DNA of 49,382 bases from Hyphomicrobiales bacterium (GCA_900474095.1 UCOA01000135.1:1-49382); one strand, 5' to 3'. Shown: positions 1 to 8,513, counted from the first letter of the stretch. The notes: generated from the letters alone by a model not told the origin. Made by a program: numbers and translations.

Positions 1-855
1 CGGGAAAATCTCGCCCAAGCCGCTGCTGCCTTCCCGCTGACGATCATAGAGGGAGACATTCGCGATCGCGCGCTGCTGGCGAGGTGTTTCGAGGGTATCG
101 ACACCGTCTTTCACCAGGCGGCGATCCGGATCACGCAATGCGCAGAAGAACCGCGCCTTGCATTCGATGTTTTGGCGGAGGGGACATTCAATGTGCTCGA
201 AGCCGCCGTCAAAGCCAACGTCGCAAAAGTGATCGCGGCCTCCTCGGCCTCCGTCCTTGGTCTTGCCGACAACTTTCCGACAACCGAGGAACATCATCCC
301 TACAACAACCGGACGATCTACGGCGCGGCAAAAGCATTCAACGAGGGGCTCCTGCGCAGCTTCGCGGAGATGTACGGCCTTGACTATATCGGACTTCGGT
401 ATTTCAACGTGTACGGCCCGCGCATGGACGTCTACGGCGCCTATACCGAGGTGCTGATCCGATGGATGGAAAGAATCTCGGCCGGCTTGCCGCCGGTGAT
501 CCATGGAGACGGCAGCCAGACGATGGATTTCGTACATATTCACGATATCGCGCGAGCCAACCTGCTTGCCGCGAAATCGACCGTTACCGACGAAGTCTTC
601 AACGTCGCAAGCGGTACCGAAACAAGTCTCCTGGAACTGGCGCGGATGCTCGCCGGCGTCATGAATTCGGCGCTCGAACCGCAACATCAACCGGCGCGCA
701 AGGTCAATGCCGTGACACGACGGCTCGCCGACACAGGCAAAGCCGAGCGGCTGCTCGGATTCCGGGCGCAGATCACACTCGAGGATGGGCTTCGTGATCT
801 GGTGAACTGGTGGCGACAAGAGAGGGCGGTTGAAACCGGGGGGCAGGCCGCATGA
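1..855 (+). CDS. NAD-dependent epimerase/dehydratase (5' end outside the window)
   Basis: Extended short-chain dehydrogenase (Rossmann fold) acting on a nucleotide sugar, probably for surface polysaccharide synthesis. The reading frame is open from base 1, so the N-terminal dinucleotide-binding GxxGxxG part lies upstream. Visible family marks are FHQAA (beta-4 strand), the SSASV segment, the catalytic YGAAK (Tyr-x3-Lys), LRYFNVYGPRM and a DFVHIHDIARA segment typical of UDP-glucose/UDP-N-acetylglucosamine 4-epimerase relatives. An internal TTG at 172 could be mistaken for a start, but conserved sequence continues before it. The stop overlaps the next start in an ATGA, so the two genes are translationally coupled. 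Substrate cannot be told from sequence; the coupled aminotransferase suggests an amino-sugar route (inference). Confidence 0.9.
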   Translation, partial: RENLAQAAAAFPLTIIEGDIRDRALLARCFEGIDTVFHQAAIRITQCAEEPRLAFDVLAEGTFNVLEAAVKANVAKVIAASSASVLGLADNFPTTEEHHPYNNRTIYGAAKAFNEGLLRSFAEMYGLDYIGLRYFNVYGPRMDVYGAYTEVLIRWMERISAGLPPVIHGDGSQTMDFVHIHDIARANLLAAKSTVTDEVFNVASGTETSLLELARMLAGVMNSALEPQHQPARKVNAVTRRLADTGKAERLLGFRAQITLEDGLRDLVNWWRQERAVETGGQAA

Positions 856-2039
856 AACCGACGCTTCTCCAAATTCCTGTCGCCAGGCCTCTTCTAGATG
901 AGATGGAGGTCGAGGCGGTTCGCCGGGTCGTGTTGTCCGGATGGGTAACACAGGGACCGGAGGTCGCGGCGTTCGAAAGCGAGTTTGCAGATTTTGTGCA
1001 GGCCGATCATGCCTGCGCGGTTTCAAACTGCACGACTGCTCTTCATCTCGCTTTGAAGGCCATCGGTGTCGGTCCAGGCGATGAGGTCATAACCGTCAGC
1101 CATTCGTTCATCGCAACGGCGAATGCAATCCGTTACTGTGGGGCGATCCCCGTCTTTGTTGACATCGAAGCCGACGGGTTCAACATGGATCCGGACCTGA
1201 TCCTGTCGGAAATCACGTCGCGGACGAAAGCGATACTGTGCGTGCATCAACTTGGCATGCCCTGCAATCTCGTAAGTATAGTCGACATCGGCCGGAGCCA
1301 CGGCATTCCGGTCATCGAAGATGCCGCATGTGCAACAGGCAGCGAGATCCTGTGGAATGACAAGTGGCAAAAAATCGGCAAACCGCACGCGGATATTGCC
1401 TGCTTCTCCTTTCATCCGCGCAAGGTCGTCACAACCGGCGATGGCGGCATGCTGACTACCGGAAGTGCCGAGTACGACCACAAGTTTCGCCTCTGGCGAC
1501 AACACGGCATGAGTGTTCCCGATACGGTCCGCCACGGTTCGAAGCAGGTGATCTATGAAGGCTACCCTGAGCTTGGCTACAATTATCGCATGACCGACCT
1601 GCAGGCAGCGATTGGCCGGGTTCAGCTGGCACGCCTGCCGGCCCTTGTCGCAAGACGGCGCCATCTTGCTGCGCTTTATGGGCAAGGACTACGAAACACC
1701 CCCTGGCTCGAAATCCCCGCCGAGCCCTCATGGGCGCGAAGTAACTGGCAGAGCTATTGCGTAAAGCTTCCGCCATGGATCGATCAGCGGGACACGATGC
1801 AGGCGCTGCTCGACATGGGCGTTTCGACCCGGCGAGGCATCATGAACATCCACCGTGAGGATGCTTATGCGGATAAGGCGTCGCATCGCGTGGCTGCAAG
1901 CCAGCTTGCGCGAAGCATCGCGGCGCAGGAAGGCGCGATCATCCTGCCGCTGTTTGCGCAGATGACGGACGACGAGGTTTCGTTTGTCACCGAGGCGCTT
2001 TGCGACTTGTGCAGCGACCGCCGGACTGCGATTGCATAG
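852..2039 (+). CDS. DegT/DnrJ/EryC1/StrS family sugar aminotransferase
   Basis: A 395-residue PLP-dependent enzyme of the family that transaminates keto-sugar nucleotides in the cytoplasm to make amino sugars for O-antigen, capsule or glycoprotein. Family marks: PLLDEMEVEAVRRVVLSGWVTQGPEVAAFE at the N-terminus (quoted in parts: SGWVTQGPEV), AVSNCTTALHLAL, EDAACATGSE, and the PLP-lysine segment FHPRKVVTTGDGGML, followed by GYNYRMTDLQAAIG. Full family length. It overlaps the epimerase stop by 4 bases (ATGA), so both are probably made from one transcript: the epimerase or dehydratase may supply the keto sugar and this enzyme aminate it (inference). The flippase gene converges from the other side, about 100 bases downstream. 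Confidence 0.92.
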   Translation: MKPTLLQIPVARPLLDEMEVEAVRRVVLSGWVTQGPEVAAFESEFADFVQADHACAVSNCTTALHLALKAIGVGPGDEVITVSHSFIATANAIRYCGAIPVFVDIEADGFNMDPDLILSEITSRTKAILCVHQLGMPCNLVSIVDIGRSHGIPVIEDAACATGSEILWNDKWQKIGKPHADIACFSFHPRKVVTTGDGGMLTTGSAEYDHKFRLWRQHGMSVPDTVRHGSKQVIYEGYPELGYNYRMTDLQAAIGRVQLARLPALVARRRHLAALYGQGLRNTPWLEIPAEPSWARSNWQSYCVKLPPWIDQRDTMQALLDMGVSTRRGIMNIHREDAYADKASHRVAASQLARSIAAQEGAIILPLFAQMTDDEVSFVTEALCDLCSDRRTAIA

Positions 2040-2140
2040 GCTGGTCGAAGACCCCGACTGAAAGTCTTCTCTTGCACAATTCGCACAATTGTTGCGAGCT
2101 TTGCGCATCCTGTCGCGCCAGCTGGTCTGCTGCCCCGCCG

Positions 2141-3649
2141 TTAAACTGACCTCAGCACCCATTTTCTGATCGGCCAAGGAAGTAGCTCCGGCGGAAGAAG
2201 CTCGATCAACAGCTTCAGGGAGTAAAGTCCGCTGAGGAGCACTGCCAGCGAACCCAGCGCGGTCGCTTGCCAGAGCGGGAGGAATACGGTCGCGCAAAAT
2301 ACCAGTCCCGACGAGACAAGGAAAATGAACCCGATGCTCCGGTTTTCGGCGGACCACCGAAATCCGGTGAGCTTTCGGGCGAGCACATAGATAAGAACAC
2401 TGTGCCAGAGATAAAGTCCAAAAAATGCCGCAGCGGAGCCAGCCAGGCCGAACGTTGATACCAGCAACCAGGCCAATCCTATGTGAACGGCAGTTGCGGC
2501 AACTTCCGTCCAGAAGAAGATGGTCTCTTCACCCTTCGCAAGCACGATGTAACCCATCGGCCAGGCTATGATGCGAAGCAGCATGCCAAGGCAGATCCAG
2601 CGGAGAAGGTCCGCGGCGGCATAGAACTCTGGTGAATAGAAGAGCCACATCACGAAGGGCGCGAACGTTAGGGTCGCAAGCACTCCCGGTCCCGCAAGCA
2701 GGATGCTGACCCGTGCCTGCTCGTTCACCAGCCGGTTACAGGCGGCATGGTCGCCTGCGATCGCCGTCAGGCGAGGATAGAAGTCAGTCCCCATGGCCTG
2801 CAGGATGAAGCCGGCGTAGAGACTGCCGAGTGCCCAGGCGGCTTGATACAAGCCCGCGGCCGCAACGCCACCTTGCTGCAGGACGATAATGCGAACGACA
2901 TAAGCGCTGCCCAGAGTGAGCAAGCCGCTGATCATGAAGACGAAGCCCAGTTTCACGAGGCCGGCCAATTCTTGCCTGAACTGGGGCGCGGACAGATTGG
3001 GCTCATTTTGGGGCATCCGCCGGCTGTACCACCACGAGGTCAGAAGCGTCGCGGCGGCGCCGGCGACGAGCGACGGCACGATCCCCTCCGCCCCGAAGAC
3101 GTACACCAGCGGTATGGTTATCACCGTCGTGAAAAATGCGGCAAGCACGTTGATTCGGGCAAGAATTGAAATTTCACGCAGTCCCTGAATCAATGCGGTC
3201 TGGCCCGCGGACGTCAAACGAAGGAAAATTGCAAGCGAGAGCAGGGCGACGCCGACGACGTGCTGATGGTCGCCGAAGGTGAACCACGAGACGGGAAAGG
3301 CTAACGCCGCAAGCATGATCGCGCCGGCGATGCCCAGCGCGATGGATACGCTTTGAAGGACGGACGCGGTTCGTGCGACCTTGCCGGCGTCTCCTGTTCC
3401 GGCCGCCTCGGCGATTTGGCGAACGCCGCTGGACTGAATGCCGAGACCGGCGACCGTCTGAGCGATATCGGCGATCGAGTTGTAAATGCCCATCAGACCC
3501 ACACCTTCCGGTCCAAGCAGCATTGCCAATGCCTTGTTGCGGATGATGGCGAAACCCATCGTGACCACGGATGAACTGCCGATCAACACGGTCGATTTGA
3601 GGATTTGGATGTAGGTATGCCCTGCAACAGTGGATTGGTTCAGTTTCAT
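2141..3649 (-). CDS. Wzx-type polysaccharide flippase (O-antigen translocase family)
   Basis: Polytopic inner-membrane protein of about 502 residues, with roughly 12-14 hydrophobic segments in pairs, of the MATE-like/oligosaccharidyl-lipid flippase superfamily. The N-terminus with the segments IRNKALAMLLGPEGVGLMG and NSIADIAQTVAGLGIQSSGVR matches O-antigen/ECA translocases. It would move lipid-linked repeat units to the periplasmic face for polymerisation. I chose the ATG at 3649, 7 bases after the rmlD stop; a GTG at 3676 would extend the protein by nine residues into rmlD without a better ribosome site. It is downstream of rmlD on the same strand and probably co-transcribed. No Wzy polymerase or glycosyltransferase is seen in the window, so the rest of the cluster is likely to the left. 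Confidence 0.88.
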   Translation of the reverse strand: MKLNQSTVAGHTYIQILKSTVLIGSSSVVTMGFAIIRNKALAMLLGPEGVGLMGIYNSIADIAQTVAGLGIQSSGVRQIAEAAGTGDAGKVARTASVLQSVSIALGIAGAIMLAALAFPVSWFTFGDHQHVVGVALLSLAIFLRLTSAGQTALIQGLREISILARINVLAAFFTTVITIPLVYVFGAEGIVPSLVAGAAATLLTSWWYSRRMPQNEPNLSAPQFRQELAGLVKLGFVFMISGLLTLGSAYVVRIIVLQQGGVAAAGLYQAAWALGSLYAGFILQAMGTDFYPRLTAIAGDHAACNRLVNEQARVSILLAGPGVLATLTFAPFVMWLFYSPEFYAAADLLRWICLGMLLRIIAWPMGYIVLAKGEETIFFWTEVAATAVHIGLAWLLVSTFGLAGSAAAFFGLYLWHSVLIYVLARKLTGFRWSAENRSIGFIFLVSSGLVFCATVFLPLWQATALGSLAVLLSGLYSLKLLIELLPPELLPWPIRKWVLRSV

Positions 3650-3656
3650 GGATCGC

Positions 3657-4574
3657 TCAGGCCTTTCGTTTCCCACGCGCTTTCGGGGGAAAGCCTGGGT
3701 AGTCCGCGGCGATGATGCGCCGGACGACGGTGTTAACGCTCGTCTGCCAGGTTGGCGCTCGCCAACCGAAGGTCTTGTCGAATTTGTCAGTGGAGAGGCA
3801 CGAATTGAACGGACGCTTCGCCCGCGTGCCGTAGTCGGCGGAAACGATGTCCCTCACCTCGGAGAAGGGGCCGCCATGGGCCTGGCTCACCTCGAAGATA
3901 TATCTGGCGAACCCGGACCAGTTGATCTCGCCGGTACCGGCGACATGAAAGATGCCGGTATAGTGTCTTGCGGGGTGCGTTGCGACGAGCAGAATGGCGA
4001 CTGCCAGGTCCAAAGCGGATATTGGATTGCCCCATTGATCGGAAACGACTGTAATCGTCTGGCGCTCGGCTGCAAGACGCAGCATCGTCCTGACAAAATT
4101 GTGGCCGAAGGGACTATAGACCCAGCTCGTCCGCAAGATTATGTGGCGAGGGTTGATGCTGGCAACGGCGCGTTCACTTCGCAGCTTGGTGTAGCCATAG
4201 ACTGTTTTCGGTTCTGCCTCGTCCTCTTCATGGTAGGGATAGGGATCGTCTCCGGAAAAAACGTAATTGCTGGACAGGTGTATGATGGGCACGTGGAGCG
4301 TTGCCGCCGTCTCGGCGACGGTAGCGGCACCGTCCACATTGATTGCATAGGCGAGGTTCTGTTCGTCCTCGGCGCGATCGACCGCTGTATAGGCGGCGGC
4401 GGACACGACAATTTCGGGCTTTTCAGCAAGGATTGCCTGTCTGATGGAAGAGGGATCGGCGAGGTCGAACTCGGGTCGGCCGACGGTTACCAGATCGATG
4501 TTAGGCATGCTGGCCGCCACCTCGACAAGGCTGGTCACCACTTGGCCGCCGGTACCGGTCACCAAGATTTTCAT
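3657..4574 (-). CDS. rmlD: dTDP-4-dehydrorhamnose reductase
   Basis: NAD(P)H-dependent SDR that reduces dTDP-4-keto-L-rhamnose to dTDP-L-rhamnose, the last step of rhamnose donor synthesis. 305 residues, full family length. Seen: KILVTGTGGQV (nucleotide-binding Gly motif), EFDLADP, NAYTAVDRAE-like segment AAAYTAVDRAEDE, catalytic VYGYTKLRSE (Tyr-x3-Lys), LRTSWVYSPFGHNFVRTML and SDQWGNPIS, all strongly diagnostic of RmlD. rmlA, rmlB and rmlC are not in the window. The start ATG overlaps the stop of a short unknown upstream frame (ATGA). Downstream the flippase follows after 7 bases. Rhamnose would go into surface polysaccharide (inference from context). Confidence 0.95.
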   Translation of the reverse strand: MKILVTGTGGQVVTSLVEVAASMPNIDLVTVGRPEFDLADPSSIRQAILAEKPEIVVSAAAYTAVDRAEDEQNLAYAINVDGAATVAETAATLHVPIIHLSSNYVFSGDDPYPYHEEDEAEPKTVYGYTKLRSERAVASINPRHIILRTSWVYSPFGHNFVRTMLRLAAERQTITVVSDQWGNPISALDLAVAILLVATHPARHYTGIFHVAGTGEINWSGFARYIFEVSQAHGGPFSEVRDIVSADYGTRAKRPFNSCLSTDKFDKTFGWRAPTWQTSVNTVVRRIIAADYPGFPPKARGKRKA

Positions 4575-4825
4575 TGCCCCGCCGCCAGTCTGTCACAGCG
4601 GCTGCCGCCGGAGGTGACTTCGTGGATCGGATTCCACCACCACCATTCATCCTCGAGATAACAGGGGCTTCCAGCGAGCATCAGAAACTTGGACGTTGAT
4701 CGGCAGCATCTGTTTCGACACTGCAATGGGAAGGGATAAAGACGCGTGCGTCCCCGCCCGGCCAGTATGATCTCTTCATTGCTAGAGCCTCTTGGTTCTG
4801 CTCGAAATGCATCTGATCTTTTCAT
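4571..4825 (-). CDS. Possible small gene or gene remnant upstream of rmlD
   Basis: An 84-codon frame whose TGA stop overlaps the rmlD ATG (ATGA). I recognise no family. It contains an unusual run of four tryptophans (DEWWWWNPIHE) near the C-terminus. There is no clear Shine-Dalgarno before its ATG, and codon use is less regular than in the neighbours. It may be the decayed 3' end of a polysaccharide gene, or chance. It matters because otherwise the 280 bases between rmlD and the exoF-like gene hold no gene. Confidence 0.2.
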   Translation of the reverse strand: MKRSDAFRAEPRGSSNEEIILAGRGRTRLYPFPLQCRNRCCRSTSKFLMLAGSPCYLEDEWWWWNPIHEVTSGGSRCDRLAAGQ

Positions 4826-4856
4826 TAGTTTCGTCAGGCTGCGTTTACAAAATGTT

Positions 4857-6164
4857 TCATTGGCTAACCTGTTCGGCTCGCGGGTTCTTTGTCGCCGGAA
4901 GGTCCGTCACTTCCGGAGATGCCTTGGATGTCTCGGACGGTTTGCGAAGGACCCGCACGACATCGCCAGGCTGCAGGAAGGTTGTATCCGATGCCGGGAT
5001 CTCTCTGACGGTTTCACCGGTCCGTCGCGTTACCGTAAAGGCGAGCGAAACGCCGCTGGCCTCCATGCCCTCGGAAAGGGCGTTCAACAGAAGTTTCTGT
5101 GTGGTGTCGCGTTTCAAGGCCAGCTGATCCAGAACCGCCTTTGCCGACTGCAGTTCGATGGCAACCTCTGTCCGTTGCTTGTCGTAGAGGCCCTCGAGGT
5201 TGCGTGTCGTTTCGGCGATGTTCTGGCGTGCCCGCATGATCGCTGTCACCAGATCCAGCCGATTGGCGTGGTAGCTGCGCAGCGTCCGTTCAAGATCCGC
5301 TTGGCGGGACGGAAGTGCAATGCCGCGCTCGACCATGCTTTTGGCATTCGCGAGTTCTTTCTTGATCGACGCAATATCCTCGTCGGTGCCTCCGATCTTC
5401 TTTTCGATCATGCCGATTTCAGCCCTCAGGAGATCGCGCAGTTCCACCAGAGACTTCGACTGCCGGTTCATAACATTGATGCGGGCGGCAAGGATGAGCT
5501 TTTCCTGTTGAAGAATTGATGCGGCGAGTTCCTGATCTTCTTCCGAACCCTGATCGAACCGCATCTCGTTTGCGCCCGAAATCTCAGCTTGAAGCCGGGC
5601 AATTTTTATCTTGCTGCGCAACAGTGAGTTTTCGATCTCCCGAAGTTGGCCGACATATCCTGTCTTACCCCCGGAACCCGGGGAGCTGTTCAATGCTCGA
5701 AACTCGCCGCCGCTCATGGCCAATGACTGCAAGACGGTGAGCCCGGGGTGAAACTTGTATTCTCCCGGCTTGCTTACATCTCCCACGACGTAGATCGGCT
5801 GCTGTTCGAGGATTTCGACGGTGACGTGAGGTGTTTCGACCAATCCTATTTTGGCCTTCAGTTCCCTGGAAATTTCCGCGGCGAGTCCCACGCTGTCGAG
5901 ATTGCTGACTGGCAGAGTACCGATAACGGGCAGCGACACCGTGTTCGCCTCTGAAATCAGGAACTCGCCGCCGATCGAATCCCATTTTTCATAGAGGCCT
6001 TTGGTGGGCATCCATTGGACGATCGTCAGCCGAATTTTAGTCTGTGGCGCAAGTTGAGAGCTATCGGCCAGAACGGGTGTAGACATGCCGCCGAAAACAC
6101 TCATCGCTGCCGCAATGGACGCCGCAAGAAGCGGTCCACGGTAGGGCCGGAAGGATACGTTCAA
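4857..6164 (-). CDS. exoF: ExoF-like polysaccharide export periplasmic/outer-membrane protein
   Basis: Polysaccharide biosynthesis/export (Wza-related) protein with a signal sequence, about 435 residues, close in size to rhizobial ExoF (about 420). Order: hydrophobic N-terminus ending near VLADSS; the export domain with GGEFLISEANTVSLPVIGTLPV and the LVETPHVTVEI strand; an SLBB-type beta-grasp segment (PIYVVGDVSKPGEYKFHPGLTVLQSLAMSGG); a long alpha-helical coiled-coil region (about residues 150-330); and a second beta domain ending FLQPGDVVRVLRKP. The ribosome site GGAG seven bases before a TTG at 6164 supports that start; a further TTG at 6191 has none. It would form part of an envelope-spanning exporter with an inner-membrane copolymerase not present here. 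The symbol is by similarity of domain layout; substrate is unknown. Confidence 0.82.
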   Translation of the reverse strand: MNVSFRPYRGPLLAASIAAAMSVFGGMSTPVLADSSQLAPQTKIRLTIVQWMPTKGLYEKWDSIGGEFLISEANTVSLPVIGTLPVSNLDSVGLAAEISRELKAKIGLVETPHVTVEILEQQPIYVVGDVSKPGEYKFHPGLTVLQSLAMSGGEFRALNSSPGSGGKTGYVGQLREIENSLLRSKIKIARLQAEISGANEMRFDQGSEEDQELAASILQQEKLILAARINVMNRQSKSLVELRDLLRAEIGMIEKKIGGTDEDIASIKKELANAKSMVERGIALPSRQADLERTLRSYHANRLDLVTAIMRARQNIAETTRNLEGLYDKQRTEVAIELQSAKAVLDQLALKRDTTQKLLLNALSEGMEASGVSLAFTVTRRTGETVREIPASDTTFLQPGDVVRVLRKPSETSKASPEVTDLPATKNPRAEQVSQ

Positions 6165-6191
6165 GGTCTTTCTCCAAGCTGCAAAAACCAA

Positions 6192-6678
6192 AGAGCCCGT
6201 GGCCTGAAGGCAAAGAGCTATGCTCAGTGTGCCAATTGAACGCGGATTGAGAAGGGGAAGAGTGGCGCTTCGGCTTCATCAATATTGCTGAAAAGCGGAT
6301 GCCGCGCGTACCTGAAATGCGCTCAAGTGGACACCGGCTTATCCCGACTGATCTAACGACGGATGGTGGCCAAGAAAGGGTAGGAGAACAGGCGCAGGGC
6401 TACTACCGTCGGAGCTCAGGTACTAGACCGTTTGGATGAGTGAGGGCCTAGCTGTATCTCCTCATCTATTGAGCTTCGCCCCCCTCTCAGCCGTTTTGCG
6501 TCGTCGCAGTTGTCCACCAGCTAGGCTAAAGTCCGCTACTGACGTGTGGATGCATTTCGTGCGCGCCGGGGCAAGCAGAGACTGCTTGCCTCCGCGTGCT
6601 CAAATCGCTCCAACATTGTGAATTTTGTAGATCCTGAAATCGGCCGGTTTAGGGATCTGTGCAAAGTGGTGATAGGTA
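6192..6678. other. Divergent intergenic region, exoF-like / luxR-like genes
   Basis: About 490 bases without a convincing gene. It must hold the promoters of both divergent genes. The only strong structure I see is the 21-base palindrome at 6570-6590, on the luxR-like side. No clear sigma-70 or EcfG boxes were found. Confidence 0.6.
6570..6590. promoter_or_regulatory. Perfect 9-bp-arm palindrome upstream of the luxR-like gene
   Basis: Arms GGCAAGCAG and CTGCTTGCC are separated by AGA. It lies about 90 bases before the luxR-like start. No T-run follows on either strand, so an operator is more likely than a terminator. Which protein binds is unknown; autoregulation by the adjacent LuxR-type protein is a guess. 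Confidence 0.45.
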
Positions 6679-7434
6679 ATGGATATGCTGTTGGACGGGA
6701 ATGCGTATGACGCTGCAGGCGCCAGAAGGCGGCTTGAGCCGCGACGCGTCATTTTACTTCTGACGAACAGCGGCAGCGTATCGGAACGATTGATCGACGC
6801 CATTGAACGGGAATTCCCCTGGATCCGGATCGAGCAGGTCGAGCATGTAAGCGCTGCCTGTACGACCTTTTCTCATCCGGTGGCACTTATTCTCGTCGAC
6901 ATGGCATTGATGAAGAAAGCAGAAGCCGCGTCGGCCGAGCTTCTGCGTATTCACCCGCATGCCCTTACCGCCGTCATCGAGCCTTACGACAAGGTTCAGG
7001 TCGCGCCCCTGAGCGAAGTTGCCGCGTCTCCGCTCATTCGCAGCGTCCTGCCAATGGACCTCAGGCTCGATGTCTGGCTGTCCATCATCCGTCTGATGCT
7101 TTGCGGCGGGGAGTATTTTCCACCGGGGTCGATGATCAGGACGATGTTGCGCGATCAAAACGCGACTTTGTCTACACACAACGGCGCAGCGCACGTTTCG
7201 CAAGGTCGAATGACCAACATGGCCGAACTCACCGCGCGAGAGTCGCAGATTCTCGGGATGGTCTCACACGGCCTCCAGAACAAGCTGATTGCCGCCGAAT
7301 GCGGGTTGTCCGAGCATACCGTGAAGATCCATCTGCATCACATCATTCGGAAGCTGGGTGTCCACAATAGGACGGAGGCCGCGGCACGATTTCGCAATCT
7401 TCACGACAATGGGCAGCCGATGAACGAGATCTGA
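6679..7434 (+). CDS. LuxR-family transcription regulator with degenerate receiver domain
   Basis: 251-residue DNA-binding protein. The C-terminal LuxR/NarL helix-turn-helix is clear at about residues 184-238 (LTARESQILGMVSHGLQNKL ... SEHTVKIHLHHIIRKLGVHN). The N-terminal 20-150 region has the beta/alpha pattern of a response-regulator receiver (VILLLTNSGS, VALILVDMALM), but the acidic pair after the first strand is missing, and the usual Thr/Lys positions are not recognisable. Phosphorylation-dependent control is therefore doubtful. It is divergent from the exoF-like export gene, so a role in polysaccharide gene control is plausible but inferred. The start ATG has only a weak ribosome site (AGGTA); a second ATG lies two codons later. 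Confidence 0.85.
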   Translation: MDMLLDGNAYDAAGARRRLEPRRVILLLTNSGSVSERLIDAIEREFPWIRIEQVEHVSAACTTFSHPVALILVDMALMKKAEAASAELLRIHPHALTAVIEPYDKVQVAPLSEVAASPLIRSVLPMDLRLDVWLSIIRLMLCGGEYFPPGSMIRTMLRDQNATLSTHNGAAHVSQGRMTNMAELTARESQILGMVSHGLQNKLIAAECGLSEHTVKIHLHHIIRKLGVHNRTEAAARFRNLHDNGQPMNEI

Positions 7435-7537
7435 GCGAGGATGCCGTTTGCCGCCCAGGCAAAACTTCCCGTCAACGGAACTGGTGGCGCAACATTTGCC
7501 GCGCCACTCGAGCTCCGATTGTCGGTAGTGATCTGAC

Positions 7538-7563
7538 GGAACTATCGCAACGTCTCTCGCGTC
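7538..7563 (+). promoter_or_regulatory. Candidate EcfG-type general-stress promoter (one mismatch)
   Basis: GGAAC at 7538-7542, 17 bases, then CGTC at 7560-7563, against the alphaproteobacterial consensus GGAAC-N16/17-CGTT. It is about 65 bases before the GTG start at 7630. The last base of the -10 element deviates, so this is weaker than the three perfect sites elsewhere in the window. Confidence 0.4.
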
Positions 7564-7629
7564 GTGGCGGTGTGTCGTAGACGCGAAGCAAACCAGACCT
7601 CCCTTAAGTTTTCAGTGACAGGAGGCACC

Positions 7630-7878
7630 GTGAACATCGTAACGCCAAAGCCAAATTTGGCATACCCGGATCATGACTTACACGAGAGCCTTGAGCGCGT
7701 CCTGCGGGAAATCCTTTCCGACACAAATGGCAACGACCGTTGGGGCAAGACCAAGGTGACAAATCACGCACACGAGCCGCGTCCCGCAAATGCGCCACGC
7801 AAGTCCGATCTACATCCATCCAACAACAGGCCCGCTGCCATGGTCGCGCGTCGGTCGACGGGATCAGGTGCGCCATGA
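7630..7878 (+). CDS. Small hypothetical protein (82 aa)
   Basis: No family recognised. The GTG start is set by a strong ribosome site (GGAGG, spacing 5); the open frame extends upstream to 7564 but without a ribosome site. The product is hydrophilic and rich in Asn, Pro, His and Arg, without signal peptide or membrane segment. The segment DHDLHESLERVLREIL could form one amphipathic helix, and the rest looks disordered. The stop overlaps the next start (ATGA), so the two are translationally coupled. The possible EcfG-type site upstream suggests stress induction (inference). Confidence 0.6.
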   Translation: MNIVTPKPNLAYPDHDLHESLERVLREILSDTNGNDRWGKTKVTNHAHEPRPANAPRKSDLHPSNNRPAAMVARRSTGSGAP

Positions 7879-8162
7879 CGCATTATGCCTGGACGATAAG
7901 GGTACATGGTTGGCATGACATTCAGAAGGTCACCACGCTGGCTGAGCTGCGCGACATTCTCGAGATACTGGAGCTGCCGGGCGTATCCCCGCCAGATTGG
8001 GTTATCATGGACGCATGGAGCGATGAGGTTAAAGGGCATGGTCGCTATACCCACGACGTGGGGGGCAAGGATGAGTGGTCGATCTCGTGGACAACGGTGG
8101 ATGATGCGCCAACCGATGGAATGGCATCGCCGGAAAAGAAGCACAGGAGGAGACTGTTTTGA
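7875..8162 (+). CDS. Small hypothetical protein (95 aa), coupled to the gene before it
   Basis: Starts at the ATGA overlap with the preceding stop and reads MTHYAWTIRVHG. Predicted cytoplasmic, with a Trp-rich alternating pattern (HYAWTIRVHGWHD, PDWVIMDAWSDE, DEWSISWTTVDD) that suggests a small beta-rich fold, followed by a basic tail (KKHRRRLF). I do not recognise the family. Coupling with the 82-residue frame suggests that the two proteins are made in fixed ratio, as in small complexes or antitoxin-toxin-like pairs, but there is no sequence evidence for toxicity. Confidence 0.6.
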   Translation: MTHYAWTIRVHGWHDIQKVTTLAELRDILEILELPGVSPPDWVIMDAWSDEVKGHGRYTHDVGGKDEWSISWTTVDDAPTDGMASPEKKHRRRLF

Positions 8163-8513
8163 CGACGATGTCAGGAAAGGTCCGTCGCCGCATGGCGTGA
8201 TGCCTCAGACCTTGGTCCTAAGCGGTTGGGACGAATGTCCTACCTTTGGCGGGGGAAAGGTCCGACATCGCCGGTTTGGCTTCGTCTGGAGTTGACGCGG
8301 CAATCGAGCCGTGAGCAAAATCTTGAAGGCCTGATGGATACGACTGTTGAGGACTCCCCGTTGGTCCACCATGCCTCAATGAACCCTTTGCTCCGCTCCT
8401 CGCAACGGTTGTGATGATCGTGTCCGCAACATCCGCCATTGCTCACCGGCGCGTATTTCGATAGCCGATATCAGGCGAACGATACGCCAATCGGAGTTTT
8501 CAAGGGAATAGTA
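8163..8513. other. Intergenic stretch without recognised gene
   Basis: About 350 bases upstream of the first Gly-rich secreted protein gene. Short open frames occur on both strands but none has a ribosome site or recognisable product. The promoter of the downstream gene must lie here; I could not identify it. Confidence 0.5.

Noticed and set aside
6446-6526. 9-base inverted repeat GCCTAGCTG / CAGCTAGGC, 63 bases apart
   Set aside because: One such pair is expected by chance in an intergenic region of this length; no further pairing between arms.
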